This document shows positions 48,864-60,736 of a stretch of 64,000 nucleotides of DNA, in pieces; position 1 is the first letter of the stretch, and each line of letters begins with the position of its first letter. The DNA is from Phlyctochytrium arcticum. Its lineage: Eukaryota; Chytridiomycota; Chytridiomycetes; Chytridiales; Chytridiaceae. Location: positions 186,001 through 250,000 of the forward strand of contig JAHLKI010000022.1 in the NCBI GenBank assembly GCA_025602905.1. The letters are read 5' to 3'. A program made the translations under genes and the position numbers. The notes below the pieces were generated by a model that was not told where the DNA came from, did no database searches, and saw nothing but the letters and a program-made list of their open reading frames with translations.

Positions 48864-49196
48864 GCCTGATTCTATGGTCCTCGAGTCCCAGCCTGATCTA
48901 GATCTGATCTACAAATTGCGCCGTGGATTTACTTTTGCATTTCTTCAACATTTTTGAGCACAACTCAGCTCATGCAAAACGTCACTTCGGGAGATTGAGT
49001 CATAAATGTCGGAGTTTCAAGAAAAAGGCCGGGAAGGGATCTAACAGGGATACTATAGGCACATCTCAGAGATACAGATACAGTACAGTGGAAGAGAGTA
49101 CTATCCAAAACATGGAAAGAGGGATTTGATTCAGGAAATGAACTTGCAGTAACAATGCAATAATAATTTGCGGAAAAAGACGGCAAGAGAAGATAT
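48864..49196. other. Intergenic region
   Basis: Upstream of the UbiB-like gene and downstream of the pseudogene. AT-rich, non-coding by eye; nothing recognised. Confidence 0.4.
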
Positions 49197-50502
49197 TTAC
49201 ATAGTCAACAACCAGTCGGACTCGTCAGAGTTCACAGTTGTCTGGTCAACAACTTCGCCAATCGGCATCAGCATCCGCACCGATTCCATTTCCCAAGTAT
49301 GGGTAATGGAGTTACCCCGCGCCTTGTCAATAATGAAAAACGACTTGACGGAAGCCGTAATGGCCAAGGGGGCCCCCGGCTGCATGGCGAGGGAAAAGGA
49401 GGAGGGGGGGGCACAGGTGTCCCGAAGCAGTCCACAACTTTCGGCCACACCGGTTTCTGGAGCAGGCCCGACCAGCTGCCAGTCGTGTCGGTTGGGTGGA
49501 CGTCGTAGGCGATGGGGGAAGCCACAGAGACGGGGACTTCAGCACGATGGTGGACGGAGGTTTGGTCGTTCGCACCAGACCATATGGGCAGTTGTTGGAA
49601 AGGTCTGTCAGTGGGCAGGTGAGCTGACAGTCATTCGCCGCAGTTGTGAAGTGCGCCCAATCCTGGATGGACGAGGGGTTCGAGGACAAACATAAATTTC
49701 GACTTTCCGTCGAAGCTGTTGTTTTGCCGCTGGAAGAAGTCGCCGAGCGGGCCCGTCTTGGAGGCGTCAGTTAGGCGCCCCATCAGCAGGACAACGTAGG
49801 GTGAAGTCCCCGACGCTCCAGAGCGTAGGTGGTCTTGTTCCTGTCTCTGTTCCAGTTGACGTTGGTGAACACCGCGGTGTCCTCCATGAAGGTTGGGCGC
49901 CGGATGCAGAGGTCTCCGAAATTTTCGATGGAGTTGGGGGCAGGGGGAGGCGTAGGCTCGTCTTCAAGCTCGGGAGTGGCGGGTTCTTGGGGTCGAGCAT
50001 CAGGAAGCGAGCCTTTCCACGGTTGACAATTTGAAAAAACACGTCCATCCGGGAGTTGTTGTCGTTGGGGAAGTCCTAACCATTTTCGGATAGAGCTCCA
50101 AGTAATGGGCATGAGCCCGGCGGCCCAGAATCTCGCACATAGCACGGTAATCGAATTGGACGTAACGCACTCCTCTATTGGTCGCGCCGGGGCACAGGGA
50201 AACGTGTTGAAGGGAACGTCTACCCACCGGAGCTTGCGCTTGTCCGCGCGGAGGGCGATGGTCGGCTTCGTACCGGGATATCCATTCAAGAAGCGGTAGT
50301 AGTCAATGGCAGCAAAATGATGTTTTTGACATACTCGCTGAAAGGAATCACATCTAGTCCATGGCTGATCTAGAGGAAACTGACGCGAAATGAGCTCAGA
50401 TAAAACAGGCAAACCTTTTAGACGTGATAGATCGTTTCTATTGAGCATGGATATAGTTTTGGCGTGAGATGCGTTGCTGAAGTTGACAAGATTGTCAGGC
50501 AT
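49197..50502 (-). pseudogene. Heavily frameshifted gene remnant, family not recognised
   Basis: Coherent protein-like sequence runs through this stretch on the minus strand but jumps frame several times. It begins with ATG at 50502 (frame with KTISMLNRNDLSRLKGL and RFLNGYPGTKPTIAL). It shifts near 50205 to a frame reading VRYVQFDYRAMCEIL, then near 50060 to MDVFFQIVNRGKARFLMLD. It returns near 49970 (NSIENFGDLCIRRPTFMED), and shifts again near 49805 (SPYVVLLMGRLTDASK, SKFMFVLEPLVHPGLG). The last piece, ending at 49197, reads ASVKSFFIIDKARGNSITH and GEVVDQTTVNSDESDW. The shifts fall at short G or C runs and lack splice sites, so indels are likelier than introns. I do not recognise the family. 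Assembly error at homopolymers is an alternative explanation. Confidence 0.6.
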
Positions 50503-52276
50503 CCACAGGGGAAAGACACGGTCAAGTCAAGTCAAGCGTCCCAACGTGGCTGCGCACAACCTGCCCCAAAAGAGCTACATTACGCGGAGTTCAGAGCGGA
50601 GTTTGAACTCTGGTTTGAACTTGGGGAAAGGGCCAAAAGGCCGCAACAAAAAGGAAACTTTATAAAAGGAACAGTTGACCATTCGATACGAGTCCCATCA
50701 CAATTTTCTTCATGGGGTTCATAGCACAAACTTCATTGCCAGGGTAAAATCGAATACACTTCCAATCTTACGATGATGTTCGGATGTAGAACATTTTAAG
50801 ACCAAGTTGATATTTGAGAAGGTAGTTCATCCGTAATTCATACAACATTTGATGTTAAAGCAACCATATGCCAACCGCTTTGCTTCAAAATTCTTTAAAA
50901 GGTAAATAAATGGTAAACGCCGCATTCTCAAGGATACATCTGCGCCAAGCCTGCGAAGTAAAATGGCCTGCTTTCCAACCGGCCTGAAGGCACTCTTGAC
51001 AATATTACCGTCGTGCGGAAGCTCGAAAGAAGCGCCTGCTGAGCCGCCATGCAGTGTTGCTATTGTTTGGGATGGGAGAAGAGTAATATTTAAAGCGAAG
51101 CAATCTCCGAAGCAGAAAGTACCCATCGCCATGGTTTAGCTTTGTGACCTCGATCGAGTTGCGGAGTTGCGCCAAAGGTATTGCCCGCCCATGCGTTCAA
51201 CAAATGGAAACATTCCGGCCTGTTTAAACACTGTTGTCAATGTTGTGGCACAATATCGAACAATCATGTCTTATCAGATCTTCAAGGGTACCTTCTCCAG
51301 ATTCATCTCGAACGAATCTGAATGCCAGCTTGCCGGGATCCGTCGTACCCACATTATGGCAAGGCTGCATGCGGGTCACATCATTGCAAGAAGAAAGGAC
51401 CGTGCTGGGCCTCAGGGTTTACCCCAGACTGAGGTTTTCCCTTTGAATTTCTCGGTGGCTCTGCGTCCATAACCATCATTGAGTTTGTTGGATCAGCTGG
51501 TTTCGCAACCCAAAAATGGGCACCAACTTTGAGCCTGTTTACACGAAATTCCAGGCAAGATATCTCACTCGGCAAGCATGACTCGCGGAAAGATATACTG
51601 CTCTTTACCCCCTTCCAGGGATCGTGCGGAACAATGCCAAGTGGGCCATCAAGTACCAGCCAACAGGCTTGTAGGCGTGGTATTGGATACTTCAGATTTA
51701 CACTATTATTGTCTTAGAGTAGTCGCACGGCACTGCCAGGAATTAAATTTATATAGCTAACTCAAAGGAAAGCTTGCCCCATCGCATATGCCCGTGAAAA
51801 GATTTGTATACGGCGTTTAGATCATATTTCTGACGCATTACAGTACGATCTCGACCGCAGATCGCAAACCCACGGAACGCTATATTATAGCACAGCTGGA
51901 CCTTCCTGTATTCTGTCAGGTCTCGGTTTATAGGAGTCGCTCATCTCGCATCTCGCAACGTCAAGGCGCAAGTTTCGACCGACGCGCTTCGTTTGCTGAC
52001 AAAGCATCGCGCGCAGCAGAGAACGCGTATCCACGTTCCCCCTCGAGTGTTTTTGATTAAAGTTCCACCTAGTCGCAGACGCACATTTAACTTTGAGCAA
52101 CTAAACGATTAACCTGCTCACTGCTAATCTGGTCAAACATCAAAGCCACAGTCAAAACTCATTCTTAAAGAACACGTACAGTCTCATTTCCTTCTTTTCA
52201 CTTGGCTTTTTTTGTCATCATTTCCGCCGGCATTCCCTCCTCCCCGTCTGAGCAGTCGGACCTGGCTCTCTCGACA
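50503..52276. other. Long intergenic region upstream of the WOPR gene
   Basis: About 1.8 kb. A three-copy GTCAA micro-repeat lies at about 50520-50535. A 101-codon minus-strand frame (50827-51132) is not supported by any family. The right end (51840-52276) is presumably the 5' flank and leader of the WOPR gene; long leaders are common for such regulators. No RNA gene or transposon recognised. Confidence 0.4.
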
Positions 52277-53762
52277 ATGGATCGCATCCTTCCCTCGGAG
52301 AGTGACATTTCTATGCCAGGTGCATCCTCGGGCGTGATGCGCGCTATTCCCTCGGCTGCCCAGCCGACCTTTATCGGATTTGTCGCGACCACCCACGACT
52401 GCCTAGTACTCTTTGAAGCGTGTCGCGTCGGGGCACTCAAACGCGTCCAACGCCGGTTAACGGAGCAAGAGCGCGAAAGATGCATTCGCAGTGGGTCTGT
52501 CTTTGTTTGGGAGGAGAGTGAAAGCGGTATCAAAAGGTGCATATTAACTTCTAATCACCATTCTGGGATTGATATTGACCTAACTTTAATTATATTCCAG
52601 ATGGACTGATAGTAAGAGCTGGTCACCATCACGCATCAAGGGAAGTTTCTTGGTGTATCGTGAAGTTGACGAGGCTACTGCCCGCCGCCGGTCCTCGCCC
52701 AACACATCAGACGATGATATGCAATCTCCTTCAACTGGTGGTGATGCGCGTGACAGGCGCCGCAGCGGGGGTGGTAGAGACCGATCATCTCCATCAGGAG
52801 CGGGGCAGGCTCGCCAAAAGCCCAATCAACTTCTTACAAAAAAGTCTATTTCGGTCCGAACCAAGGAGGGAGGGAAACTTCATGTCGTTTGCTACTACAC
52901 CAAGTCCGATGTGGCAAGTGGACGACTTCTTACCCCAAGTCAAGACCCTGCCCTCGCGCATTTGGCCGTGAGAGTTGGTCTTTACCCCGATATAATTCCT
53001 GAGGTCTCCACAATGGGCTCTACAGTCTCATCTCCAGCAGATCGTGGCCACTTGCAGTCTATGGAATCGCTGGCCTCTACACCAAGCTCTGCCCGCCGAA
53101 TGTCGTTGTCCGGCCATACGCCGACTTCTATGGCACATTCTCCCTCAGCAGCCTTTTCAGCGCATCGCGGCGGTTCTCCACGGGCTTCCGAAGTTCTCAT
53201 TGGCGGACCGGGAAGGTCCCAGGAATACGCCTACGCTGTTTACGGCAGTGGCTATCAAGATGGTTCAGGCCGTCACAGTTTGATGGACGACGGTCTTCCG
53301 CCACATGGCGTCAGCGCCGGGGCAGCCGGATATGCCAAGTACAGGGGCCAATCTGAATATATGCCAAACTCGCCACGAACGTACAGAACACACCCATATG
53401 CCCGTACTGACATTCCTGCTTCGCTACTCGCCGCGTATACGCCGCGCTCAATGCACAATATATCACGACAGCTGGGGGAGCAACGTGATGGTACCTACTC
53501 TGCCGACCGGGATGTTGCCTACGGCTCCCCATTGTGGGACGCGGCCACTCCCGCTTCTACTACACAGTCAGCTACTTCGCCAAGGGAAAGACCTGCCAAT
53601 CCGTCGTCTCCAACCACTCAGGCCGCAGGTGCGACAACGGAGCGTCCTTCATCAGCAACCGGTACATCAACTCGTAGTGGCGGTTCACATGGTCCCCGTT
53701 TGCCTCCTTTACGCATGGCATTGTCTAGGGAAGAAGAGGAAGCCCGTTGGCACGGCTATTGA
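52277..53762 (+). CDS. WOPR-domain (Gti1/Pac2, Wor1/Ryp1 type) transcription regulator
   Basis: Two exons, 52277-52536 and 52601-53762 (64-nt intron), encode 473 residues. The N-terminal WOPR DNA-binding module is intact: PTFIGFVATTHDCLVLFEAC, then GSVFVWEE, RWTDSKSWSPSRIKGSFLVY across the intron, and the second half KSISVRTKEGGKLHVVCYY with DPALAHLAV. Between the two halves sits a Ser/Asp/Arg-rich linker of about 50 residues. The C-terminal half is disordered, rich in Ser, Pro, Thr and Tyr, as usual in the family. WOPR proteins bind DNA and control morphology, sporulation or host-associated programmes in many fungi. Most fungi carry two paralogues (Wor1-like and Pac2-like); I cannot place this one firmly, though the second half and spacing look Gti1/Wor1-like. 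Confidence 0.9.
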
Positions 53763-54103
53763 GATATTGATTTTTTATTGGCTGGAGCTCTCGCCATCAA
53801 AACATGTAGTTGATCAGAACGTTTTATTTTTCCGGGACCGCAAAGATGTAAAGATGGTTGTTTCTTGTTGCAGTTGTTCGCGATCGTTGTTGTAGCTTGA
53901 GATTTGTTTGAGTGTTTTCCGAAATGGAGATCCAAAGAATGTTGTTAACTTATACTGAACTTCAAAAAGAGAAATTTATTTTACTGACCGATCCAGAAGT
54001 TATACAGTACCGTACTGTTGTTGAAAACAGATAATGTCACAGCGAGAGAAGAATTTGATGTACTGATGCATAGAGTAACAGTTGGGAGTAGAGGGTTCGG
54101 TAA
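53763..54103. other. Convergent 3' intergenic region
   Basis: Between the ends of the WOPR gene (+) and the coiled-coil gene (-). AT-rich, non-coding by eye. Confidence 0.4.
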
Positions 54104-55574
54104 TTACAATACAATAAATGGTTTAGCGATCTTTCTCAGCTGTGCTTGAATATCCTTCCGTAGCTCTTCGTTCTGAGACTGTATGTCCAACTTGGTTCTC
54201 CGTAAGTCGGCTTCCAAACTTTCTCGAGCTTTCCGCTCTTCCTCACGCGTACTTTTTCCAACAATGCGCAATGCTTGTATGGCCTTTAGAGTTTCGCGCA
54301 ATTCGTTCAGTTGCTGCGCTTTTTGCTTGGCAAGAATATCCCGAAATTGATTCGTGACTGCTTCTGCATTGGTTTCCAACTTATAGTCAACTTGGGCACT
54401 CAAGTCGTTCAAGTGGTCGTGCTGACTCCTCAGAGTGTCAAGTATGTGGTCAATTTTCTGATGAATTTCCACCTGATGTGCATTTTCAGTCACGCTCAGC
54501 TGTTGTTCTTGCTTTGCTGAATGTGCTAGCAGCTCATCCTTCATTTGGGAGATTTGCTGATCTTCCGCATTTTTGGTAGATAGCACATACTCTTGCAGTG
54601 ACTTTGTGTTTTGCTCCAATTTCGATTGGTGCATTTCCATAGTCCCATGAAATCTTGCCTCAGACTGAGCAACTGTAACCTTCAAAGCCTCCAAATCTTG
54701 TCGACATGATCTTGCATCCGCATCGGCTCTTTCAGCAATTTGTGACAAGCGTCGAAGCTCATCTGCCGTCGCCGAGAGCCTCGCGTCCATTTCCGCGCGC
54801 AGCTGCGCGCTTTCTTGTCGGGAATGGGACAATTCTACCGTCAAGGCACTTATGCGCTCAGCATCTCTTTCCGAACGTTGGCGTACTATTTCTTGGAACC
54901 GTTCTTGTTCACCGGCCCGGATTTTCGATAGCTCAATGCTGTGGAAGGCAGCTTCACGCTCAAGAGTGAGTTGCTGAGACATTGCAGATGTTTGATCCTG
55001 CAAATGTTGCACAACCGACCGCAGGAATCGAAAGTGCTCTTCCATCGAGCTATAACCAGTTAATCTCTTGCCACACCTACGCGTCGCTTCAACTTTACCG
55101 GCGGGTTTGGACTTCATCGCGAAGTATACCATCATGGAAACGAAAACTCTCATTCAGCTCGCCGTGCAATCGAGTGGTCTCTGTTGCCAAGGAGCGTTGG
55201 GAACGCTCATTCTCCGTCAACCGTTCAAAAAAACTTTGCAATTGTAATTCATGTAACTTGTTTTTTTCTCCGAGACCTAGTAGTCCCTTGGTGAGTTGCG
55301 AGGGAAGCTGGAGACTGACGTTCACAGGTTTCTGTTCACGATATTCAACCAAAGTTGACTCCGGATAGTCCTGTAATTGAGATGGGCTGCCTCTTCTTTG
55401 CTGATTCAGAAAACGCTCTGCTGATGTAGGTGGGGTCAAAATGGGAGGCAGTGGTTGGGGTTGAGGTTGGGAAAAATAATTGCCCTCCGCAGTTCCATCA
55501 AGATCAGACGGACTTTGAGGTTGCGCTTGATGTGAGAGGATGTTGCCATGATTCCGCGCAGCAAACGTTCTCAT
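54104..55574 (-). CDS. Coiled-coil protein, possibly FAM81-like
   Basis: Two exons joined by a 49-nt intron near 55050-55100 (GTAAAG...TTATAG), giving the join TRR-SMEEHFRFLRSV. The start is at 55574 (M-R-T-F-A-A-R-N-H-G). About the first 70 residues are Pro/Gln-rich and disordered; the remaining 400 or so are an almost unbroken coiled coil with heptads, many Glu, Gln, Leu and Arg, and no enzyme motif. Vertebrate FAM81 proteins have a similar length, a comparable early LEEHI-R segment and an ending rich in QLQKQIQ-like repeats before K-P. That resemblance is from memory and weak. If right it would hint at a flagellated fungus. Otherwise it is a structural or cytoskeletal protein of unknown role. 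Confidence 0.7.
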
Positions 55575-55920
55575 CTTTTAGATCCCGACACATGAGAGCC
55601 CTGGCTTCTTGACCCTTAAAGAAATAAACTACCACCGTTTCTTATGGGGCAATTGTCGGAGGTAAAACTTTCTTGTACCAGCTCCAAACTCAAAACATAA
55701 AATTTGTAAAGTCCCAAATTCAAGTTCAGGATAGGCTTTGATGCATGTCGTTTGATTTTAATTTTCCACTTGCGTGCAGAGAAGACAATCTCGGGAATTT
55801 ATGGAAAATTTCCGAGAAGTTAAGCTTATTTAGGTTTCAGGGTTGAGCAAACTTTTAGTGATTAACGTCCTCGTCTACGTTTAAATTCCCAGTTCAGGTT
55901 GAACGTAGCGCAGCAGTGAT
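55575..55920. promoter_or_regulatory. Divergent intergenic region
   Basis: Lies between the coiled-coil gene (-) and the unrecognised multi-exon gene (+) and must contain both promoters. AT-rich; no TATA box or known site stands out. Confidence 0.35.
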
Positions 55921-58145
55921 ATGTGGGCTCTATACAACAGCTATCAGACTCAGTACCATGAAAATACTGGAATTGGCCAACGGTGGAAAACTTCGTCTGA
56001 CCGTCAGAATTCCTCAAATAGTCAAAATAAACAAGGTAGCTCATCAATGAAAAATCTCCGCGGGCAAGTCTCGTATCGACAGGCATGGGCAGCTGGTAGC
56101 TCTCAGGTTCCTGATAACACCGTACCGCTCAATACCGAGGGACATCCCTGTCAATGTCGGCGATGCAACGCAAATCGTCAAGCACACCATGAGCAAGCTG
56201 CACCTGCTGCCGGATATCCTGGACAGCGAGGGCGGTTTGGGGCCGAGTACGCATCTGAATGGAGAATGGATGCGGACGATTTGAATACAAACCGAGATTC
56301 TTGGCGGCGAAGTGTGGGAAAAATGTCCGTTGTGGGCACTCAGATTGAGTATGTCACAATTTACGCGTAACATGTTCTTCGGTACTTACAGATGGCCTCA
56401 CTGTAGCTACGCAGTCAGATGCACTTCTCAACCATCATCCACCTTCACCTCCAGAAGCACTTCAAGGGCTCCGTCAGCATGTTCTTTGGTTAATCATTGC
56501 TCGACCCCTCCCACCCGGCCGTCCTCGGCCTCCAGAAGTACCCTATCTATGGCCCGGCCTACCTTTCATATACCAAGTCAACAAGCGAAAACGTCTCAGA
56601 AAGACGTGCAGCACAAGGTCGTGCGCCCCAAGAGCTCAAGAGGTCATCCAAAGTCATCAAAAAAGTCACAGCGACATACATCAACCACAGGTGCGCATAG
56701 TTTCGCTCGATACAAACGTTTGCTTCTGCTGACAGTTCGTGATGTGCTAGCGGTCCCAGCTGCTGCCCAGAGAACATACAGTTTTGGCCAGGGCATTATT
56801 GACCGTGCATGCGACGAAGTTAGTGATGACCTTGATGTGCCACTACCTGATGTAGTGTACGCGTTTTCAAACATGGAACTTGGCACTCCGTCTACGCACA
56901 TGAGAGTATCGAAATCACATGGGTCGGACCACTCTGGGGAAGATGCAGACGTAGACAGCACGGACCATGCTGGACGCAAAGCACCTGGTCGGAAGCACTA
57001 TCATTCCCCGCTTATCGGATGGGTTACGACCAGTGACGCGTCGAACGATGATGCGAGGAATGACTCTTTCAAAACACCTGCTGATCGCGCGAGCCGTCCT
57101 CCACCACCTCTTCCTCCGAAAGTGGAAACAAGAGACTCACATTCAAACTTTCCGACCACTCTCACAAATCAGACTTCATTCACATCAACCAGTTCCTTTG
57201 AGTCGGCCTTAGACACACCCCAGTTTGTCGGCGATGGGAACTCCAGTGATAACACAGACGTCTACAAAAGTGTAAAGGACCTCTCGGCTGAATTGTGGCA
57301 GGCAGGTATTCCTGACGCGATTGAAATCGGAAGAATCTCAGCCTGATCGGGTTGCTAATCTTGGTACCCCGACAGTAGCTTGCAAAGATTCAGGCACACA
57401 ACAAAAATATCGACCGGGAAGATTGTGCTGATATTGGCGTGGCGGACGACGTGAAGGGTGATACATTTGACTGTGCTTTCAGGTACACTGAGATGGGAAA
57501 ACTGATCAAACTTGCACTCACGTTTATGCGCAAGAAGATCATGCTCCAAGCATCCACCCTATTCAGCCGAGGTGGTTGCGCGTGGGAAGAATAACTTGGG
57601 CAGACTCCTCAGCCCCAGCGATGAAAACCGAGAATTACACGACGCCGTCCTGCATTGTCCCTTAGATGGGCTTGATCCTCGATTGACACTAGAGAGTCAA
57701 CTGCAGAAATTGCAAGTGGAAGTACGTCCTAACTATACATACTGAACATTTGGCGGGTGTAAATAAACAACACACAACAGGAAAAGAAGCTTTTGGTGCA
57801 GCGGTGGAAGGAAGTTTGGGTATAAGAGCTGATTTGCTTAACTCCGATATGTATACTTACAGGAGGACTTCATCTGCCAGGACGAGGTCCGCCCTCCGCA
57901 ACCATACTGGTATGAGAGGAGAGACTCTCAATTTCACGTGGAGGCCAAGAAATGCGCAGATCATCTAGCTTCCCCGGGTAACTCCATCTCGCTGCATTTA
58001 ATTGAGGTGAATGCTCAATCCTGTCCATGAGCTAGATTTGCAACATCTGGAGAGTCGCACACGGCAATATCTCGTAGATCTGTACCGAGATCAGAAAATG
58101 CGAGTGTCGATTGAGTCAAACAATAATAATAAATGGATGAGCTAA
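55921..58145 (+). CDS. Unrecognised multi-exon gene, Ser/Pro-rich with helical C-terminus
   Basis: The start at 55921 (M-W-A-L-Y-N-S-Y-Q) is the best candidate. The middle (56550-57346) is open and low-complexity, with basic Ser/Lys and Pro-rich stretches (RPPPPLPPK). The 3' end is well supported: introns 57722-57780, 57820-57862 and 57978-58035 connect segments reading LTLESQLQKLQVE, EKKLLVQRWKEVW, EDFICQDEVRPPQPYWYE and DLQHLESRTRQYLVDL, ending in a four-Asn run and a stop at 58143-58145. That C-terminal 110 residues is probably a coiled coil. The exons between 56050 and 56600 and between 57350 and 57600 are not resolved. Its stop is 15 bp from the TRM13 stop on the other strand. No domain recognised. 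Confidence 0.55.
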
Positions 58146-58160
58146 ATACCGGGCGTGCCT

Positions 58161-59707
58161 CTACCCTCTACGCGCCACTAACGCGAGATTCTCTAAACTC
58201 TTGTCCCTTCCTACATAATAAAGCAAGTCCGCTTCAAAGCCCATATTCCGCACATAATCAAGCCGTCCATAGTCCAAAATACGCTTGCATTGGAATCCCA
58301 AAGTTTCCCGATCTGTAAAGCTTAGTCCGGACCAATGGTCTTCATCCTTCGCCATATCCTCCGCATTTAAGTCTAACGAGTGCTGTTCGTCTTCAACCTC
58401 GGCATCATCTTCAACAGATGGTGTCGTTTCCGGGTCGGTAATCGAGTCAGCGCTCGCAGCTTTTGCACGCGGCGTTTTGGAGCCACAAACAGCCCAAGTG
58501 CTCATCACACATATGAACGCAAATTCATTTTCGTCTATACTCTCCGCATCCAGAAAGGAGCGGTTCGAATACATGTTGAACTTGCAGACTTGATGACAAC
58601 AGAGAGCGATAACCAGCCCGCGGACATCGCCACCTCCCTGCATATAATTTCCAATGCAACGAAGTGTGATGTCAGTAGCTGCACCACACAAATGCTTTGA
58701 AGCCGCAACTGATGGATATCCTTTCAAAGGCTCATATTTGGTCAAATCAAGGTCCTTGATATCCATGGCAATCCGTTCAACGGAGTTTGATGGGTTGTTG
58801 CTTATGTTCTTGTCATACTATAACCGGAACGGGGTTAAATCAAAATGGCAGGATTGAGGGGGAAGTGTCTGCACCTTTTGTCGGAAATTTTGCCGGTCAA
58901 TTAGCACAAAACGAGAAGCATCGCCAACTGCTCCATGAATCCAATGTGCAAGCTCTCCTTTTCCGGCCCCAAACTCGAGAAAAACATTCTTGTTGCTTAA
59001 GAGCCCTAGTCGGTCTAAATGGCCTAGTAACGATGCCTGTTGCGCGGGATGCTTTCCGTCATTCGATGATTCAAGACGCTCCTTCATGGAACTATGACTC
59101 AAAATCATAGATTCATAGTCATTTTTGCCATCAGGAAGGGTTTTAGCGTAAAGCGATCGGATTTTTGAAACCAAGGTAGCGAATTTTTCCGCTGGTAGCG
59201 ATTTGAGGGCGTCTCTCGGCAGGATGGGTGCTGTAGAGTCTGCAATCATTTCAATTTTGGCTGCTTTCACGTCTGAGACATTTATATCCTCTATCCAGTA
59301 AGCAGGCTGGGGTTTTGGTCTGCTGTTGCATTTCTGTAAATGTCTTACAAGATCCTTTTTGTTTATGTTACTAGCAAGAATGTTTCATTAGCAAGCCAGA
59401 GTATACCATCGGTTTCAACGACATACTGTAAGGGGTCGTAAGGACAAGGCATGCGATCCTTGCTGTCATCATTCTCTTCAAACTCCGAGTGCTGCCCACA
59501 ATACTTGTTTCCGACCCTCACTCCCAAATGACAGTACCGCCGCTTTCGTTTGACCTAAAGAACGGAAATTTGAGACTTGGAGATAGTTTGAAGACACAAG
59601 TAGCAGGTCTCACGAGAAAATGGCATTGGTTGTCCTTGGCCGGCGGTACTGGTACTTTCTGGCTTTTCTCCTCTTCCTCTCCTAATGCTCGTTTGCGTTT
59701 TGCCATT
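58161..59707 (-). CDS. TRM13: tRNA 2'-O-methyltransferase Trm13 (position 4)
   Basis: Four exons (59615-59707, 59428-59555, 58875-59370, 58161-58817) give 457 residues, near the family norm. Splicing assembles the two N-terminal zinc fingers. The CCCH finger spans introns 1 (CHF ... RYCHLGV ... YCGQH). The CHHC finger spans intron 2 (CPYDPLH ... HLQKCN). The Trm13 methyltransferase domain shows FLEFGAGKGELAHW, the SAM-binding loop, then SVERIAMDIKDL, SKHLCGAATDITLRC and ALCCHQ, all typical. Trm13 methylates the 2'-O of position 4 in tRNA-His, Gly and Pro in yeast. Its start is 147 bp from that of the divergent mitochondrial uS19 gene. The third intron (57 nt) carries an in-frame TAG. Confidence 0.94.
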
Positions 59708-59854
59708 TTGAGGCCTTGGCCAGCTTCTTCTCGATCCGCGACTTTGTCACTGCAATGACTCAGTGTTGCTATGGTGTCAGCACGGCAATGCTGGCAATTT
59801 CCAGGCGGCGATATCATCCACCAGAATTACCACAATTGGACGACTCTATACACT
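59708..59854. promoter_or_regulatory. Shared divergent promoter of TRM13 and RSM19
   Basis: The two start codons are 147 bp apart on opposite strands, so the core promoters and leaders overlap or abut. No TATA box recognised. A joint control of tRNA modification and mitochondrial ribosome genes is inference. Confidence 0.4.
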
Positions 59855-60100
59855 ATGAGATCTGTGTGGAAGGGCCCTTTTTTCGTGCCGCTACCACCTG
59901 CGAAAGCCGGGGAAGCCATTCAGACAAGAGCACGGGCCAGCACAATCCTCCCATCACACGTCGGACGCAAGTTTCTGGTTCACAACGGCAAAGACTACCT
60001 TCCGGTTCTCGTAACAGAACAGATGGTCAATCACAAGCTTGGAGAGTTTGCCTTCACCCGCAAGGCATTTACGTACAAGAAAAGTGACAAGAAACGATAG
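59855..60100 (+). CDS. RSM19: Mitochondrial small-subunit ribosomal protein uS19m
   Basis: Single exon, 81 residues, starting [10 protein letters not shown], the normal uS19 N-terminus in mitochondria. The body shows [20 protein letters not shown], the conserved uS19 segment that binds 16S-type rRNA, and [11 protein letters not shown] near the end. Length matches yeast Rsm19 (91) and bacterial S19 (92). The frame is open upstream to 59771, but the ATG at 59855 fits the family start. The basic tail KKSDKKR is usual. Confidence 0.92.
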   Translation: MRSVWKGPFFVPLPPAKAGEAIQTRARASTILPSHVGRKFLVHNGKDYLPVLVTEQMVNHKLGEFAFTRKAFTYKKSDKKR

Positions 60101-60736
60101 GCCATAGCTCCACATGTCATCAGAGAGCTCCGCCCCACTTGCTCCGCCCGACGACGAATTCTTTACCCCCAATGCATGCTGGGAACTGTATAATGCACCC
60201 GTACCCAATTGTTAGATGTATATATTTGTGTTTTCCACACCGCCTACCACCCTTCCAGTTACCCGCCCCGATACACCGTGAAATCAGATCTTCATCTTCC
60301 CCATCACTCCGCTGTACCATCTTGTATTCTGTACTCTTGTAGTTTCTAAAGTCATCGACCATAATTTAATGTTGAAGAATCGGAATGATCTGGACCGAGA
60401 TTTGTCGCATTTGTCGCCAACAAATTTAATTCTTTCAGACCCTGAGCCTGAGCTGCAACGTAACCCGTAAATATTGGCGCATTCGTTTGACAGGTCGCTA
60501 TTGGCAAAAGGCTCTATCTGTACCATTTTCTAACAGGGAATATAAAGGCTGAACAGCTCTCATTTCCTGAATTTTGTCACTGTCCGGCGCAGGTTTTCGC
60601 GAGCTCCTTTCGTTGGACGCGTGAGATTTTCCAAGTTTCAAGCATCTTGTTGGCTTACCTCGACAACAATCGCGGTTCAGGAACAAACATAACCACGAAC
60701 GACCTCGCAAGTCTGCAGTGTACCACTGAGCTGAAC
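60101..60736. other. Intergenic region
   Basis: Between RSM19 and the epimerase-like gene. Non-coding by eye; no TATA box or RNA gene recognised. Confidence 0.4.

Noticed and set aside
50827..51132. 101-codon minus-strand frame with a good ATG context (AACCATGGCG)
   Set aside because: Protein-like in part, but no recognised family, no intron or promoter evidence, and it lies in a region with other chance frames. It might be a remnant related to the neighbouring pseudogene.
58818..58874. In-frame TAG in the middle of TRM13
   Set aside because: The stop lies in a 57-nt intron (GTGCAG...TTATAG). Because 57 is a multiple of three both flanking pieces share a frame, which mimics a stop-codon readthrough. 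Splicing gives QKYDKNISNNPSN, which fits the family.
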